Positions 31,248-40,886 of a stretch of DNA of 64,000 nucleotides are shown in pieces. The notes beneath the pieces are model-generated. The model was given only the letters and a program-made list of their open reading frames with translations, was not told where the DNA came from and made no database searches. Position 1 is the first letter of the stretch. Each line of letters opens with the position of its first letter. The DNA is from Phyllobacteriaceae bacterium (GTDB lineage: Bacteria > Pseudomonadota > Alphaproteobacteria > Rhizobiales > Rhizobiaceae), in assembly GCA_016711085.1 (NCBI GenBank), contig JADJTR010000012.1:310001-374000 (forward strand), given 5' to 3'. Both the position numbers and the translations under genes were made by a program.

Positions 31248-32424
31248 TGTAGAGATAATCGGCCCCTGCCCCGCCGTGCAATTGGTCGGCGCCGCCGTCG
31301 CCGTGGATAGTGTCATCGCCGCCGACCACGGTTCCGCTACTGGACAAGACATCGCCGTAGATCGTGTCGTTGCCTTCGCCGCCGTGAATGGTGTCGTCGC
31401 CGCAGGTCAACGTGCCGGTGTTGCCCTCGACATCGCCGTAGATCGTGTCGCCGCCGCCGCCGCCGTCGATGGTATCGTCCCCGGCGATCAGCGTGCCGGC
31501 ATTGGTTTGGGAATCCCCGTATATGCCGTCGCCACCGCCGCGACCGTCGAGAATGTCGTTGCCGCCAGTGTAGGAAGCCGATCCGAGAAAGCGGAAATCG
31601 CCGAAAATATTGTCGACGCCGTTGGTGCCGGTTATCGAGTCGATTCCGCCATCGGCGAACCCGGCGACATCCGAAACATCGCCATAGGCGGCCATCGGCC
31701 GGGTCGATGCAGCGAGCGCCGTGATGACGTCATCGCCGCCATGAAGGGTGCTGCCGCCGCCGAGGCTGGCAAGATCGCCGTAGACGGTGAAATTGGAATT
31801 GAATGTCCAGTCGAGCGTCTGGGTGAAGCTGTCGTGGCCGCCGGTCAGCGTCCCTCCGAAAGCGAGAATGGCAGCGTCGAGGTAGATCGCCTCGGCGGCG
31901 CCCGTCACCGTATCCCCGCCGCCGGTGACGGTGCGGTTGTGCACGTCGTTGTAGTCGGCGAAAATGAAGATGTTGTCGTTGCCGAAGGCAAAGATGGCAT
32001 CGTTGCCGCCATTGCCGCCGGGGTTGCTGGTGGAGACATCGGCGAAATCGGCGCCAATCGTCAGGAAGCCGGTCGAGGCGATGGTGAGATTGTCGTTTCC
32101 GCCGAGCAGCGCCGCCCAGAAAACGCCGGTTTCATAGCCGCTGCCATTTCCGGCAATCGCTGCCAAACCCACCGAAATGTCGGTGATGACAATGTCGTCG
32201 GAGCCATTGTCGCCAACGTCGATCGCGACCGAGGTGATCGTGCCGCCGGTAGGATTGTTCGATCCGTCAACCGAGATGCCCGTGCCGTTTGCGGTGATGC
32301 GGTGACCGTTGGAGGTCAGCCAAGCATATTGCGTCGCCGAGTGGCTGGCATAAGTTTGGAAATCGGCCGCGCCGGTTTCGTCATAGCTGTAAATATCGCC
32401 GTTGTTGACAGTTACGGTCGCCAT
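30235..32424 (-). CDS. RTX protein with an expanded glycine-rich repeat head
   Basis: This intact 729-residue protein has no recognised enzymatic or adhesive head. After MATVTVNNGDIYSYDETG it has beta-rich sequence and then irregular glycine/aspartate repeats. From about residue 285 a longer repeat of some 28-30 residues appears three times (GDDTIDGGGGGDTIYGDV and GDDTIHGGEGNDTIYGDV, separated by short GTL/GTV linkers). The shared cassette follows and ends SIETSDFIY. A strong ribosome site (GGAGAAGGA) precedes the ATG. The upstream RTX gene ends only 21 nt away, so the two form an operon. Confidence 0.88.
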   Translation of the reverse strand: MATVTVNNGDIYSYDETGAADFQTYASHSATQYAWLTSNGHRITANGTGISVDGSNNPTGGTITSVAIDVGDNGSDDIVITDISVGLAAIAGNGSGYETGVFWAALLGGNDNLTIASTGFLTIGADFADVSTSNPGGNGGNDAIFAFGNDNIFIFADYNDVHNRTVTGGGDTVTGAAEAIYLDAAILAFGGTLTGGHDSFTQTLDWTFNSNFTVYGDLASLGGGSTLHGGDDVITALAASTRPMAAYGDVSDVAGFADGGIDSITGTNGVDNIFGDFRFLGSASYTGGNDILDGRGGGDGIYGDSQTNAGTLIAGDDTIDGGGGGDTIYGDVEGNTGTLTCGDDTIHGGEGNDTIYGDVLSSSGTVVGGDDTIHGDGGADQLHGGAGADYLYIDGLDTVVDGGADYDWAVGLASTTGITLNLGASLIEAVFGSNTAGDTLNAATSSAGVTIWGMGGADNLTGSAFGDTIYFDDADLATGSVNAGAGFDWLLNRGATAVTFDMAVRGAEGYYGSVLADTVTAAGSAAGVSIYGNGGGDVITGSGFGDYIYFEADTVSINGGAGYDYAIYNPVSALNIVGVTLNLTTSAIEYAIGRSGADTFTAAGATWLMEIHAGGGDDTLTAGNAGSYLFGEAGTDTLISGTGTDYMLGGSEFDTFRFDDSHGVDYIYDWQDGTDRIDLSLVTGIDDFTDLTINSAYAASNWYGVGYGSGTVWVQTGGVGSIETSDFIY

Positions 32425-32445
32425 GGTCCTTCTCCATTTCTCGCT

Positions 32446-35400
32446 TCAGAAGAAGAAATCGGTTGCGTCGATGGTGCCAACGCCACCGGTCTGGACCCAG
32501 ACCTTTCCGGAGCCGTAATCGACACCGAACCAGTTGGATGCGGCGGCGCTTGTGTCGATGACGAGGTCGGCAAAACTGGCGATGGCGGAGACAAAACTCA
32601 AATTGATGCGATCCAACCCGTCCTGCCAGTCGAAGATGAAATCCTGACCACCGCCATCGAGAAAGAAAAAAGTGTCCGCGGCGGCGCCGCCGACGAAATT
32701 GTCTGTTCCCGCGCCGGAAACGAGACTGTCGCCGCCTTCGCCACCCTCCAGGATCGAGCCGGCATTCCCGGCATAAAGTTGGTCGGAACCGCCCAGCCCC
32801 TTCATTTCAACGAAAAAGCCGGCGCCTGTGGCATCGAAAATGTCATTCCCGGTGAATCCGACGGCGAATTCGACCGATGTCGGCGCCAGAAACGCGAACA
32901 CTCCGGCCGCGTCGAGCGCGACGATTACATCCCTGCCGTCGCCACCATTGAATACCCGGTCGGCTGCATCGATCCGGAAGAAATCGGAACCGCCCCCGCC
33001 ATCGAATTCGTCGGCGCCTGCGCCCCCCTCCAGCGTGTCGCTGCCGTCATTGCCGAAGAGAAAGTCGTTCTCGCTGCCGCCGAAGAGAAAATCGCGGTCG
33101 GAGCCGCCGACAAGCGTGTCGCTTCCTCCCTGTCCTTGTTGAACTGTCAGAAAATCCGCCGATGAGGCGTCGAATTTGTCGTTTCCGGATGCGCCGATCC
33201 AATTCTCGATATCGTTGGCGGACCAACTGCCTCCTGCCGCGTCGGCCACGATGAGGAAGTCCTTGTCGCCGCCGCCCTGGTAAATGACATCCTGTGCATC
33301 GACAAAGAGCAGGTCTATTCCCGCACCGCCCTGCAGATTGTCGGCCCCACTGTCACCGAACAACTGGTCGTTTCCGGCGCCGCCAAGGATGACATCATCA
33401 GCGCCGCCGCCGCGAATGACGTCGCCGTCCCCCACCTCGTCGCCGCCGGACAGGAAGTCCTCTCCGCCTTCGCCATAGAGCGCGTCGCGTTGGCCGCCGC
33501 CGAACAGCCCGTCGAAACCGTCGCCACCGTAAATCGTGTCGGCGCCATTGCCGCCTTCGACCGTGTTGTCGCCGGATGTGCCGATGATGGTGTCATCCAG
33601 CGCCGAACCGACCGCGCTTTCGAAATTGAAAGCGCGGTTGGCGCCGTTGAGAAAGCCGCTTGCCATGACGAAAATTGCCGGATTCAAGAAATTGGCGAAG
33701 CTGATAACGTCGCGATCCGCTCCGCCGTCATAGCGGAAGTCGTTGACCAGTATCTGCCCCGTCGTCACCCGGTCATCGCCCGTGCCGGCCTCGATGACAC
33801 GCACGGCGCCAGACTGCGTGATCTGGTCGCTGAAATCGGATCCGGTGATCTGCTCAATCAGGGACAGATTGACCGAGGTCACCGTGCTTGCGCCGGCGAC
33901 TCCCGAGATCACCCAGGGTGCATTCGAAAGGCCGAGAAACAGGATATCGAATTCGGCGCCGCCATTGACGGTGTCGATGCCGCCATCGTTTCTCTGGACG
34001 ATGACGTCGTTTCCGCCGCCGCCTTCCACCGTGTCGGCGCCGTCAAGGGCATCGATCTGGTCCGCGCCGCCATTGCCGCGGATCACATTGCTGCCCACCG
34101 TGCCGAAAATGGTGTCGTCGAACTGGCTGCCCGTGGCGTTTTCGAAGTTCAAAGCTCGTGGCCCGTTCACGAAGACGCCGCTGCTCAGTTGAAGGAACGC
34201 GCCTGTTTCAAAGGCGGAGAAGTCGAAGGTGTCGGTGTCCGCGCCGCCATCAAAGAAATCGCTGGCGCCGAGGCTCACCGCCGTCGCAATCCGGTCATTG
34301 CCGCCGCGCCCTTCGATCCGCTCAAGTGAGCCGGACTGGAACATCGTGTCGCCGGAATTGCTGCCGAGCAGGATTTCAATCGAGCTGATGGTGAGGGAAG
34401 TGGAACCCGCGCCAATGCCGCTTGAACCGCCCGTGCCGTTGATGATCCAGCCGAATGTCGACAAGCCGAGATCGAGCGTGTCAGTCCCGAGGCCGCCGCC
34501 GATCGTGTTGGCAAAGCCGTCATTGTGTTGGCGGATGGTGTCGTTCTGGTTGCCGCCCGAAACCGTATCGGCGTCATCTCCGCCGTCGAGCGTGTCCTCG
34601 CCATCCCCGCCGTTCAGCGTGTCGGCGCCGCCGAGCCCGAAGAGCGTGTCGCGGCCACCCCGACCGTTCAGTGTTTCGTCGCCATTGGTTGTGCCGACCA
34701 AGCGGTCGTCGAAGGCCGATCCGATGATCTCCTCGACGGTGTTGAACGTGTCGCCCTCGGCAAAGCCGCCATTGCCGGTGGGAATGTTGGACAGCGACAC
34801 TTCGATTGCCGCAGTGCTCGCCGAATAGTCGACGACATCATGGCCGATGCCTCCGGTGTAGTCGTCGGCGCCGGCGCCAGCCATGAACGTGTCGTCGCCA
34901 TCCTCGCCATTGAGTTCGTCATCGCCGTCGTTGTCGAAGATCAGGTCGTCGCCATCGAGACCCCGGATGGTGTCGTTGTTGCCGCCGCCGGTCAGCGTGT
35001 CGTCGAAATCGCTGCCGAAGATCGTGTCGTCGCCGTCGAGACCGCTGATGAACGATTCCTCGGTCGGCGCGACGATGACATCGTCTTCCGGCGTGCCCGA
35101 GATGATGCCGTCCTCGCGCGGATCGAGAATGGCGGCCTGCGGACCGGTCAGGATCGTGCTGAACCAGGTCACGAGAATGCGTCCGTCCGTGGTCAGCGAA
35201 AGCCGGGGGTCGGTCAACTCGGTTCCCGACGCGATCAGCAATTCGGCGCCAACTTCGTTGCCCAGGCTGTCGAAACGCTGGCCGCGAATGCCGGCGCCGC
35301 TGGATGTGTTGGCGTCCCAGACGACGAAGAAACCGCCGTCCTGAAGACCGATCACATCCGGGTCCTCGGCCTGGCCAAGCGACGATGTGACGAACCGGTC

Positions 35401-36355
35401 ATTGATATTCGAGGCGGAAAACGGATCAGTCGAATCCACCATGCAGAACTTGATGGCGCGGGTGAAGTTCAGACCGTCCTGGAGTGTGGCCTTGTAGACG
35501 ACGACATAGCGCCCGAGGCTGGGTTCGCCGGCATTTGGCGTCAATGCTGCCAATTGCGGCTGGGAGTAGGTCACGCCTGAGGCTTGTTTGGCGAATTCGT
35601 TGAAATTCGTCTGTCCGTTCGCGGTGTTGAGCAGAAAGACCCGCATGCCGTTCGGCGGGAAAAATCCGCCTATCCCGCCGCCGCCGACCCCAACATCCAG
35701 CGCCGCGAACACGACATTGCCATTGGCCAGCATGGCGACATCGGTTTCATCGTCCTCGACCGCGCTCGATTCGACGAGGAATGAACCGTTTGGCCCCCCT
35801 GGTACGGGCTTCAGGGCGCCGTTGGCGCCGAACACCTTGGCGATGACGCTGACCGCGTTGGGCAGCGGGAAGTTGTCGATTGTCTGGATGTAGCTGACGG
35901 CGACATCGCCATTGGCGCTGACCGAGACGGCCACACTGTCGTAGAGCGCATTGGAGAAACCGGAATCGACTGTGACGCGACGCACATGCGAACCGTCATT
36001 GTTGAACACGTCGTAAGAAAATCTTGTCGGTCCCGCTGTTGACCTGATGATAGGCGGCGACAAAGCCGCCATCGAAAGCGGAAAGCGAGACCAGCCGCTC
36101 TTCGCCGGTCGTGGTGGTGTTGAGCTGAAGTGTCGTGTTGGCGCCCGGCAACAGCACCGTTTCGCCGAGAGGATTGAAGATGCGCCCGATGATGTCGTCG
36201 CCGGCGCCCGATCCGGCCGTGTCGTTTTCGTCGGTCCAGGCGACGAGGAAATTGCCGTTGCTGAGGCCGACAATCGTCGGGGCGGACTGCGTGCCCGAAT
36301 TCGCGCCGGCGTCGGCGGCAAAAGGGGCTTTCCAAATGGTCGGGCGGATCGTCAT
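32446..36355 (-). CDS. RTX protein with a probable seven-bladed propeller head (frameshifted)
   Basis: About 1302 residues from ATG 36355. The first ~110 residues are in one frame and the rest in the next; the break is near 36020 in a T-run (TDKI then FSYDVFNNDG). Seven similar strands recur about every 60 residues: NGNFLVAW (40), DGGFVAAY (102), NGDVAVSY (156), NGNVVFAA (219), GRYVVVY (288), DGGFFVVW (347) and DGRILVTW (398). RTX blocks start near 420 (IISGTPEDDVIVAPTEESFI) and alternate with solenoid segments. The C-terminal ~330 residues follow the subtilase variant (DIENWIGASGNDKFDASSAD) and end DATDFFF. It is the first gene of a two-gene unit with the 30235-32424 gene. Confidence 0.85.
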
Positions 36356-36456
36356 GGCGGGGCTCCATCACTTGCGATGAAATCCTGGCGGCTCTGCATT
36401 CAATCCGCACGGATTCCGGTCGCGATGAAAATAGGAGCGTGCGGGAAATCCCGTCA

Positions 36457-36472
36457 TCATCGGAACCGATGA
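36457..36472. promoter_or_regulatory. Palindromic operator-like site upstream of the propeller RTX gene
   Basis: TCATCGG-AA-CCGATGA is a perfect inverted repeat with 7-bp arms, about 100 nt upstream of the start at 36355 and downstream of a possible -10 element. A LuxR-type regulator gene lies directly upstream, so it may be that regulator's site (inference). Confidence 0.35.
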
Positions 36473-36539
36473 CGTCATACGAATGCCAGGACGGCACACG
36501 TCAAAGAATGTGCAGATCTGGCATTATTGTTATTTTTCA

Positions 36540-36571
36540 ATTATATAACGATATGCCGTTGTACTGTTCAA
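36540..36571 (-). promoter_or_regulatory. Possible promoter of the propeller RTX operon
   Basis: On the minus strand TTGAAC (36571-36566) and a consensus TATAAT (36545-36540) are separated by 20 nt, which is longer than ideal. The surrounding 60 nt are the most AT-rich of this intergenic region. The 5' leader would be about 180 nt and would contain the palindrome at 36457-36472. Confidence 0.3.
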
Positions 36572-36652
36572 CTGGCGAAACAGGGCTTTCGGCGCGGTCG
36601 GCAGCCCGGCGGGGCAAGCGGATTGCGACGAAATCCGGGCGGTCGGTCCGAT

Positions 36653-37778
36653 TCAGGCGGCCGCGCTTTCGCGATACACCTTGGCGATCAGGCCGGCGAA
36701 TTTCTCGGCCCCGGTCTTGGCGCAGATGCGTTGCGTGTGGGTGCGCGCCGTCGCCTCGGAAATGCCGAGCATGCGACCGGCTTCGATGACCGATTCAGTG
36801 CGCACCAGCGCTTCGAGGGAAGCGCGCCTCGCCGGCAGTCAGACCGTAGGTTCGGGCGAAACTGTCGGTATCGGCGACCTTGCCGTCCAGCGGATCGACC
36901 ACATGCAGGAAGGCGACGGCTTTCGGCAATCCGAAACTTCGCTGTCCCGGTTTGCGGCCGAGAGGCGGCTGCACGCGCAGGAACACCGGCGGTCGCCCGT
37001 CGTCCCGCTCGAGAGGAAAACCATAGTCTCCGGTTTCGTCGGCAATGCCGGCTTCGAACTCCGCCAGCGTCGCGTCAAGCGCCTCGCGGACGTCGGACCT
37101 GGTGGCGCGCAGGCGGAATTCGCCGCGTTCGAGGCCGACGCCCGAATTGATCAGCGCTTCGCCGTTGCGGTTTGCGTAGAGGATGATGCGGTCCTCGCCG
37201 AGGATGATCAGCCCCTTGCCGATCTGGTCGAGAGCTTCTTCAACCCATCCGGTTTTCAGCTGGGCTACGGTGAGGCGAAGCCAGATGTTGAAGGCGCGCA
37301 CCAGATGGCTGATGTAAGGTTTGACGATGTCGAAATCTTCCGGCGTATAAACGCCGCGCTCAAAGCCGCGCGGCAACGACAACAAGACGAATTCGCCATT
37401 GCGCCGCGCCAGCATGATGGCCATGTTGTCGGCGTAGCCGGCGGGTTTCTGCCACGAATTGTAGAAATCGCTGTCGAAATAGAAGCTTTCGTCGACCACG
37501 CCGGAGCCCGTCGTCAAGAAGCCGAGCGGCATGGCCGACAAACAATTGATCAGCGGATTCTGGCGGACATAACGACTGACATACGCAGCCTGAATCCTCG
37601 GGTCGACGTCGACGCCGGCAATCACCTCGGCGCCGACCGGGGCGATCGAATGGCGGACGATGCCGGCGCAGCGCGCATCGATCAGACCCATGACTGCGCG
37701 CAGCCCGTCATCCCAGGAAGAATCCCCTGTCGCGCAGGAATAGATCGTGTGAATGATCTTGTCATCGACCAGGGTCAT
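36653..37778 (-). CDS. LuxR-family transcriptional regulator (frameshifted in the HTH domain)
   Basis: About 374 residues after correction. A long N-terminal sensor region contains a PAS-like segment (about 180-215, GLIILGEDRIILYANRNGEA). The frame breaks near 36820 just after YGLTAGEAR. The next frame encodes the rest of a GerE-type helix-turn-helix (LEALVRTESVIEAGRMLGIS, then EATARTHTQRICAKTGAEKF) and ends at 36653. If the break is real, the protein lacks DNA binding. LuxR proteins of this architecture lack an autoinducer domain, so the signal is unknown. It lies between two RTX genes and is the only regulator in the window, hence a candidate for controlling them. Confidence 0.82.
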
Positions 37779-37815
37779 GGGTATGCCGACATCGCGTTAT
37801 TTTATGCAAGGCCCT

Positions 37816-37845
37816 GATATAATGGTCATTTGGAGTCCCGATCAA
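37816..37845 (-). promoter_or_regulatory. Putative promoter of the LuxR-family gene
   Basis: On the minus strand TTGATC (37845-37840) and TATATC (37821-37816) are separated by 18 nt. The predicted transcript starts about 30 nt before the ATG at 37778, inside the 111-nt gap after the RTX gene at 37890. Confidence 0.4.
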
Positions 37846-37889
37846 GGGTGAGCGAAGTGATTGGTCGCACCAAAACGCGCCTGACCGCC

Positions 37890-38900
37890 TCAGTATAAAA
37901 AGTCCATGGCGTCGGGCGCGCCGACGCCGCCGGTCTGGACCCAGACCGTGCCGGAGCCGTAGCCATAGCCGTACCAGTTCGATGCGGCGTAGACGCTGTT
38001 GATCGTCAGATCGGTGAAATCGTCGATGCCGGCGACCAGGCTCAGATCGATCCTGTCGGTCCCGTCCTGCCAGTCCCAGACATAGTCCGTGCCGCCGCCA
38101 TCGGCGAAGCGGAAGGTGTCGAATCTCGGTCCCGCCGAGCATGTAGTCCGTGCCCGTTCCCGAGATCAGCGTGTCGGTTCCCGCCTCGCCGAAGAGGTAG
38201 GAGCCGGCATTGCCGGCCGTCAGCGTGTCGCCTCCGCCGCCGGCATGGATTTCCATCAGCCATGAAGCGCCGGCGCGGTGAGATGTGTCGTTGCCGCTGC
38301 GGCCGATGGCATATTCGATAGCCGACGTCGTCAGGTTCCGCGTCCCGCCGGTGACGACCGAGACCGGGTTGTAGATGGCGTAGTCGTAGCCCGCGCCGCC
38401 ATTGATCGAGACCGTGTCGGCCTCGAAATAGATGTAGTCGGTGAAACCGCTGCCGGTGATGACGTCGCCGCCGCCATTGCCGTAAATGCTGACGCCGGCC
38501 AATGACCCGGCAGCCGTGACGGTGTCGGCCAGAACGCTGCCGTAATAGCCCTCCGCCCCGCGCGCGGCCATGTCGAAGCTGACGGCGGTCGTGCCGCGAT
38601 TGAGCAGCCAATCATAGCCACCTCCTGCATTGACCGCGCCGGCCGCCAGATCGAGCTGGTCGAAATAGATGTAGTCGCCGAAACCGCCGCCGGTGAGGAA
38701 GTCCGCTCCGCCGAGGCCCCAGATCGTCACGCCGGCCGCCGCCGTCGCCGCCGTGATCGTGTCCACGGCGTAGTTGGAGCCATAGACGCCCGATCGAGCC
38801 AGCGCCCATGTCCAGAGTGAGACCGGTCGTCGACGCCAGCGCGTGGACGAAGTCCGAGCCGCTTCCACCATCGAGGACCGTATCCAGGCCATCGGCATAG
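37890..38900 (-). repeat. Shared RTX C-terminal cassette, copy F
   Basis: Identity with the copy at 61920 continues past the stop codon into the 3' flank (GCGCCTGACCGCCTCAG on the plus strand), and both end GAPDAMDFLY. This pair looks like a recent duplication or conversion. Confidence 0.85.
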
Positions 38901-40287
38901 AGGAAGTCGTTTCCGTCGCCGCCATTAAGCTCGTCGCTGCCGCCGTCGCCATAAAGATTGTCGTTGCCGCCGGCGCCGAAGAGTATGTCATTGTCGGCGC
39001 CGCCATAGAGATTGTCGCCGGCGCCGACCTCGTCGCCGCCACCTGGCGATCGCCGCCGGCCCCCGCCGTAAAGCGCGTCGCGGCCGCCGGAGCCGCCATC
39101 CAGGTATTGCCGGAATTGTTACCGGTGATGACGTCGTTGTGCGCCGATCCGGTGACATGCTCGAAGTTCGAGATGATGTCGCCCGTGGCATCGCCGCCGA
39201 ACACGGCATTGGTTGCGATATTGACGGTCACGCCGGCGCCGGACCAGACGTATCGCAGGGTGTCGCCGTCGACATGAGAGCCGCCGTCGAGCGTGTCGCC
39301 GCCAGCGCGGCCGTCGATCCCGTCGTCGCCGGCATTGCCGCGCAGGATGTTGACCACGGCATCGCCTTCAATGATCTCCGCGCCCTGGCTGCCCTCGACA
39401 TTCTCAAAACCGATGATCGTATCGTGCACGGCGCCTTGCCCTGCATATGAGACAAAAAGCTGAATATAGACAGGATCAAGCCCGCTGAAGGTGACGCCGG
39501 AATAATCGATCGTGTCGCCCGAGCCGGCCCCATAGGTATTTGCATCATAGTAATCCGAGTTGAACCCGTCATTGTCGATGACGGTTTCCGCCCCATGTCC
39601 GCCGTAGAAATAGTCGGCGCCGGCCCCGCCATCGAAAATGATCAAATTCAGACCGGAATAGGCAACGTTCGAGTTTCCGAACAGCGCGAAAACGCCGCTC
39701 GTCGCATTTGCCGATTGCACCTGAAAAACGTCGCCGAGACCCGAGCCATCGATGCGCGTGAAATTTTCGGCCGTGGTGAAGGTTTGGGTGAAACCACCAA
39801 GCGTGCCGGTGTCGACGACGGAATCATCCCGGATGCGCAGGCTCCACGCACCGGCGATTTCCATGCCGGCAAACGACGAAGCGAACGTGGCGCCACCAGC
39901 GGGGCCAGCCACGTTGAGCGGATCAACAACGCCGAAAAGCCCGGGCGTTTCGGAAGGCTCGCCGGTATTGTGATTTGTCGGCAGGTAATTGCCGGGGGAC
40001 AATTGCGAACTGTCCGCCAGCAGGATGGCCCAATTGTCGGAAAAGGTGAAGTCAGCGTTGACGAGGTCTCCGGTGGCGCCGGCGTCCGACATGAACAGGA
40101 AATTGCGACCCGTACCCGGTCCAACGAGCAGAAAATCCAGATCGTCAGGAAAAGTATGGGTCAGATCATTAAGGCTGAAGCTGGTTGCGACCGCCGTTCC
40201 GGTCCAGTAAACGGAATAATTCACTGTCGTCAGGGCGTTATCGGCAATTGCCGTGTTTGTTGTTCTGGTGATACTGTATTCGGCCAT
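37890..40287 (-). CDS. RTX protein with an N-terminal stand-alone P-domain (multiply frameshifted)
   Basis: About 798 residues. The head (about 1-180: DLTHTFPDDLDFLLVGPGTG, RNFLFMSDAG, GAWSLRIRDDSVVDTG) is the third stand-alone P-domain of the window. Next come RTX and solenoid blocks (FENVEGSQGAEIIEGDAVVN) and the shared cassette, ending DAMDFLY at 37890. Comparison with paralogues shows indels near 39040-39110 and near 38790 (the segment between reads in a wrong frame), a compensating pair near 38270, and an insertion near 38125 that takes the open frame past the true stop into the luxR-like gene. With so many breaks it is either a decaying gene or the place where sequence errors are worst. 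Confidence 0.78.
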
Positions 40288-40344
40288 TTCGAGGCTCCCT
40301 TGCCGAGGTCACGCCGCCACTATTTTTGCCGGCAAGAATGCGAT

Positions 40345-40683
40345 TCAAATGACGGCATAGAGCGAATACGGTTTTCCATTCTTGCCCCGAAAAACCGGTT
40401 CGCCTGAACTCAGAGCGAATTCAGGCGGAAATCCATCGACTCCGGGCGAGAGACAGGTTGCGGCATGCCGGGAATGCACGGGCGGTTCACGGCGTTGCCC
40501 GTTGCAAGGCGCTCCGGTCACGGCGACGCGTCCGGTCGTCCGATTGCCGGTCATGGTTTTTGCCGCCATGGTCGCGCCAGACGACCGGCGCGCCATCACG
40601 TCGTACAGGCCAGGCATCGGGAAAAACCGCCCGCGCGTACCTTCCGGGCGACAATTCGCACTTGCATTGACGACAGTGGCCAT
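40345..40683 (-). pseudogene. Decayed copy of the small lipoprotein gene at 23129
   Basis: The stretch MAAKTMTGNRTTGRVAVTG is clearly related to EAKTMTANRKAGSVTVTG of the intact lipoprotein, and the surrounding DNA is alignable by eye. The lipoprotein signal and the conserved second half (VPVKGMTADIALG in the intact gene) are absent, and the open frame starts and ends in unrelated sequence. I read it as a pseudogene left by a duplication that included the flank of an RTX gene. Confidence 0.6.
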
Positions 40684-40827
40684 GGCCCGACTCCCTCAAC
40701 GCCCGCCGGTTTTCCGGTCGGGTATGGCGCGCTGGCTCAATCGAGCGCCGCGCAAGTCTGTTGGCCCCAGCGAAGCGATACCATGGACGCAGGGTGCGCA
40801 CCAGAGCAGCGGCGGCCGCTTGGCGGA

Positions 40828-40862
40828 GCCTCGCATGAAAGTGAGATCACCAATGCCGAGGC
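40828..40862 (-). promoter_or_regulatory. Conserved stem-loop just downstream of an RTX gene (copy 2)
   Basis: Arms GCCTCGCAT (40828-40836) and ATGCCGAGGC (40853-40862) with the same loop as copy 1. It starts about 25 nt after the giant adhesin stop. Both loop and stem are kept while the flanking bases differ in places, which favours a function such as termination or 3'-end protection. Confidence 0.45.
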
Positions 40863-40886
40863 GCTGCCCGGATGATTGAGCAGCTG

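Larger units (their letters stand above)
40288..40886. other. Intergenic region between the giant adhesin and a P-domain RTX gene
   Basis: About 600 bp. The part 40430-40886 is a diverged copy of 23300-23783: the order is the same, with lipoprotein remnant, CCGACTCCCTCAACGCCCGCC, conserved stem-loop, then RTX stop. The 58 bp next to 40287 hold the leader of the P-domain gene, with TTGCCGGCAA as a short palindrome. Confidence 0.7.

Noticed and set aside
30439..33165. A 908-codon plus-strand open frame
   Set aside because: It lies antisense across two RTX genes and reads as Arg/Val/Ala/Gly-rich sequence. Stop-free antisense frames are expected from GC-rich RTX repeats.
36541..36548. TTATATAA as a regulator site
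   Set aside because: It is a short AT palindrome that overlaps the possible -10 element; nothing further supports an operator.
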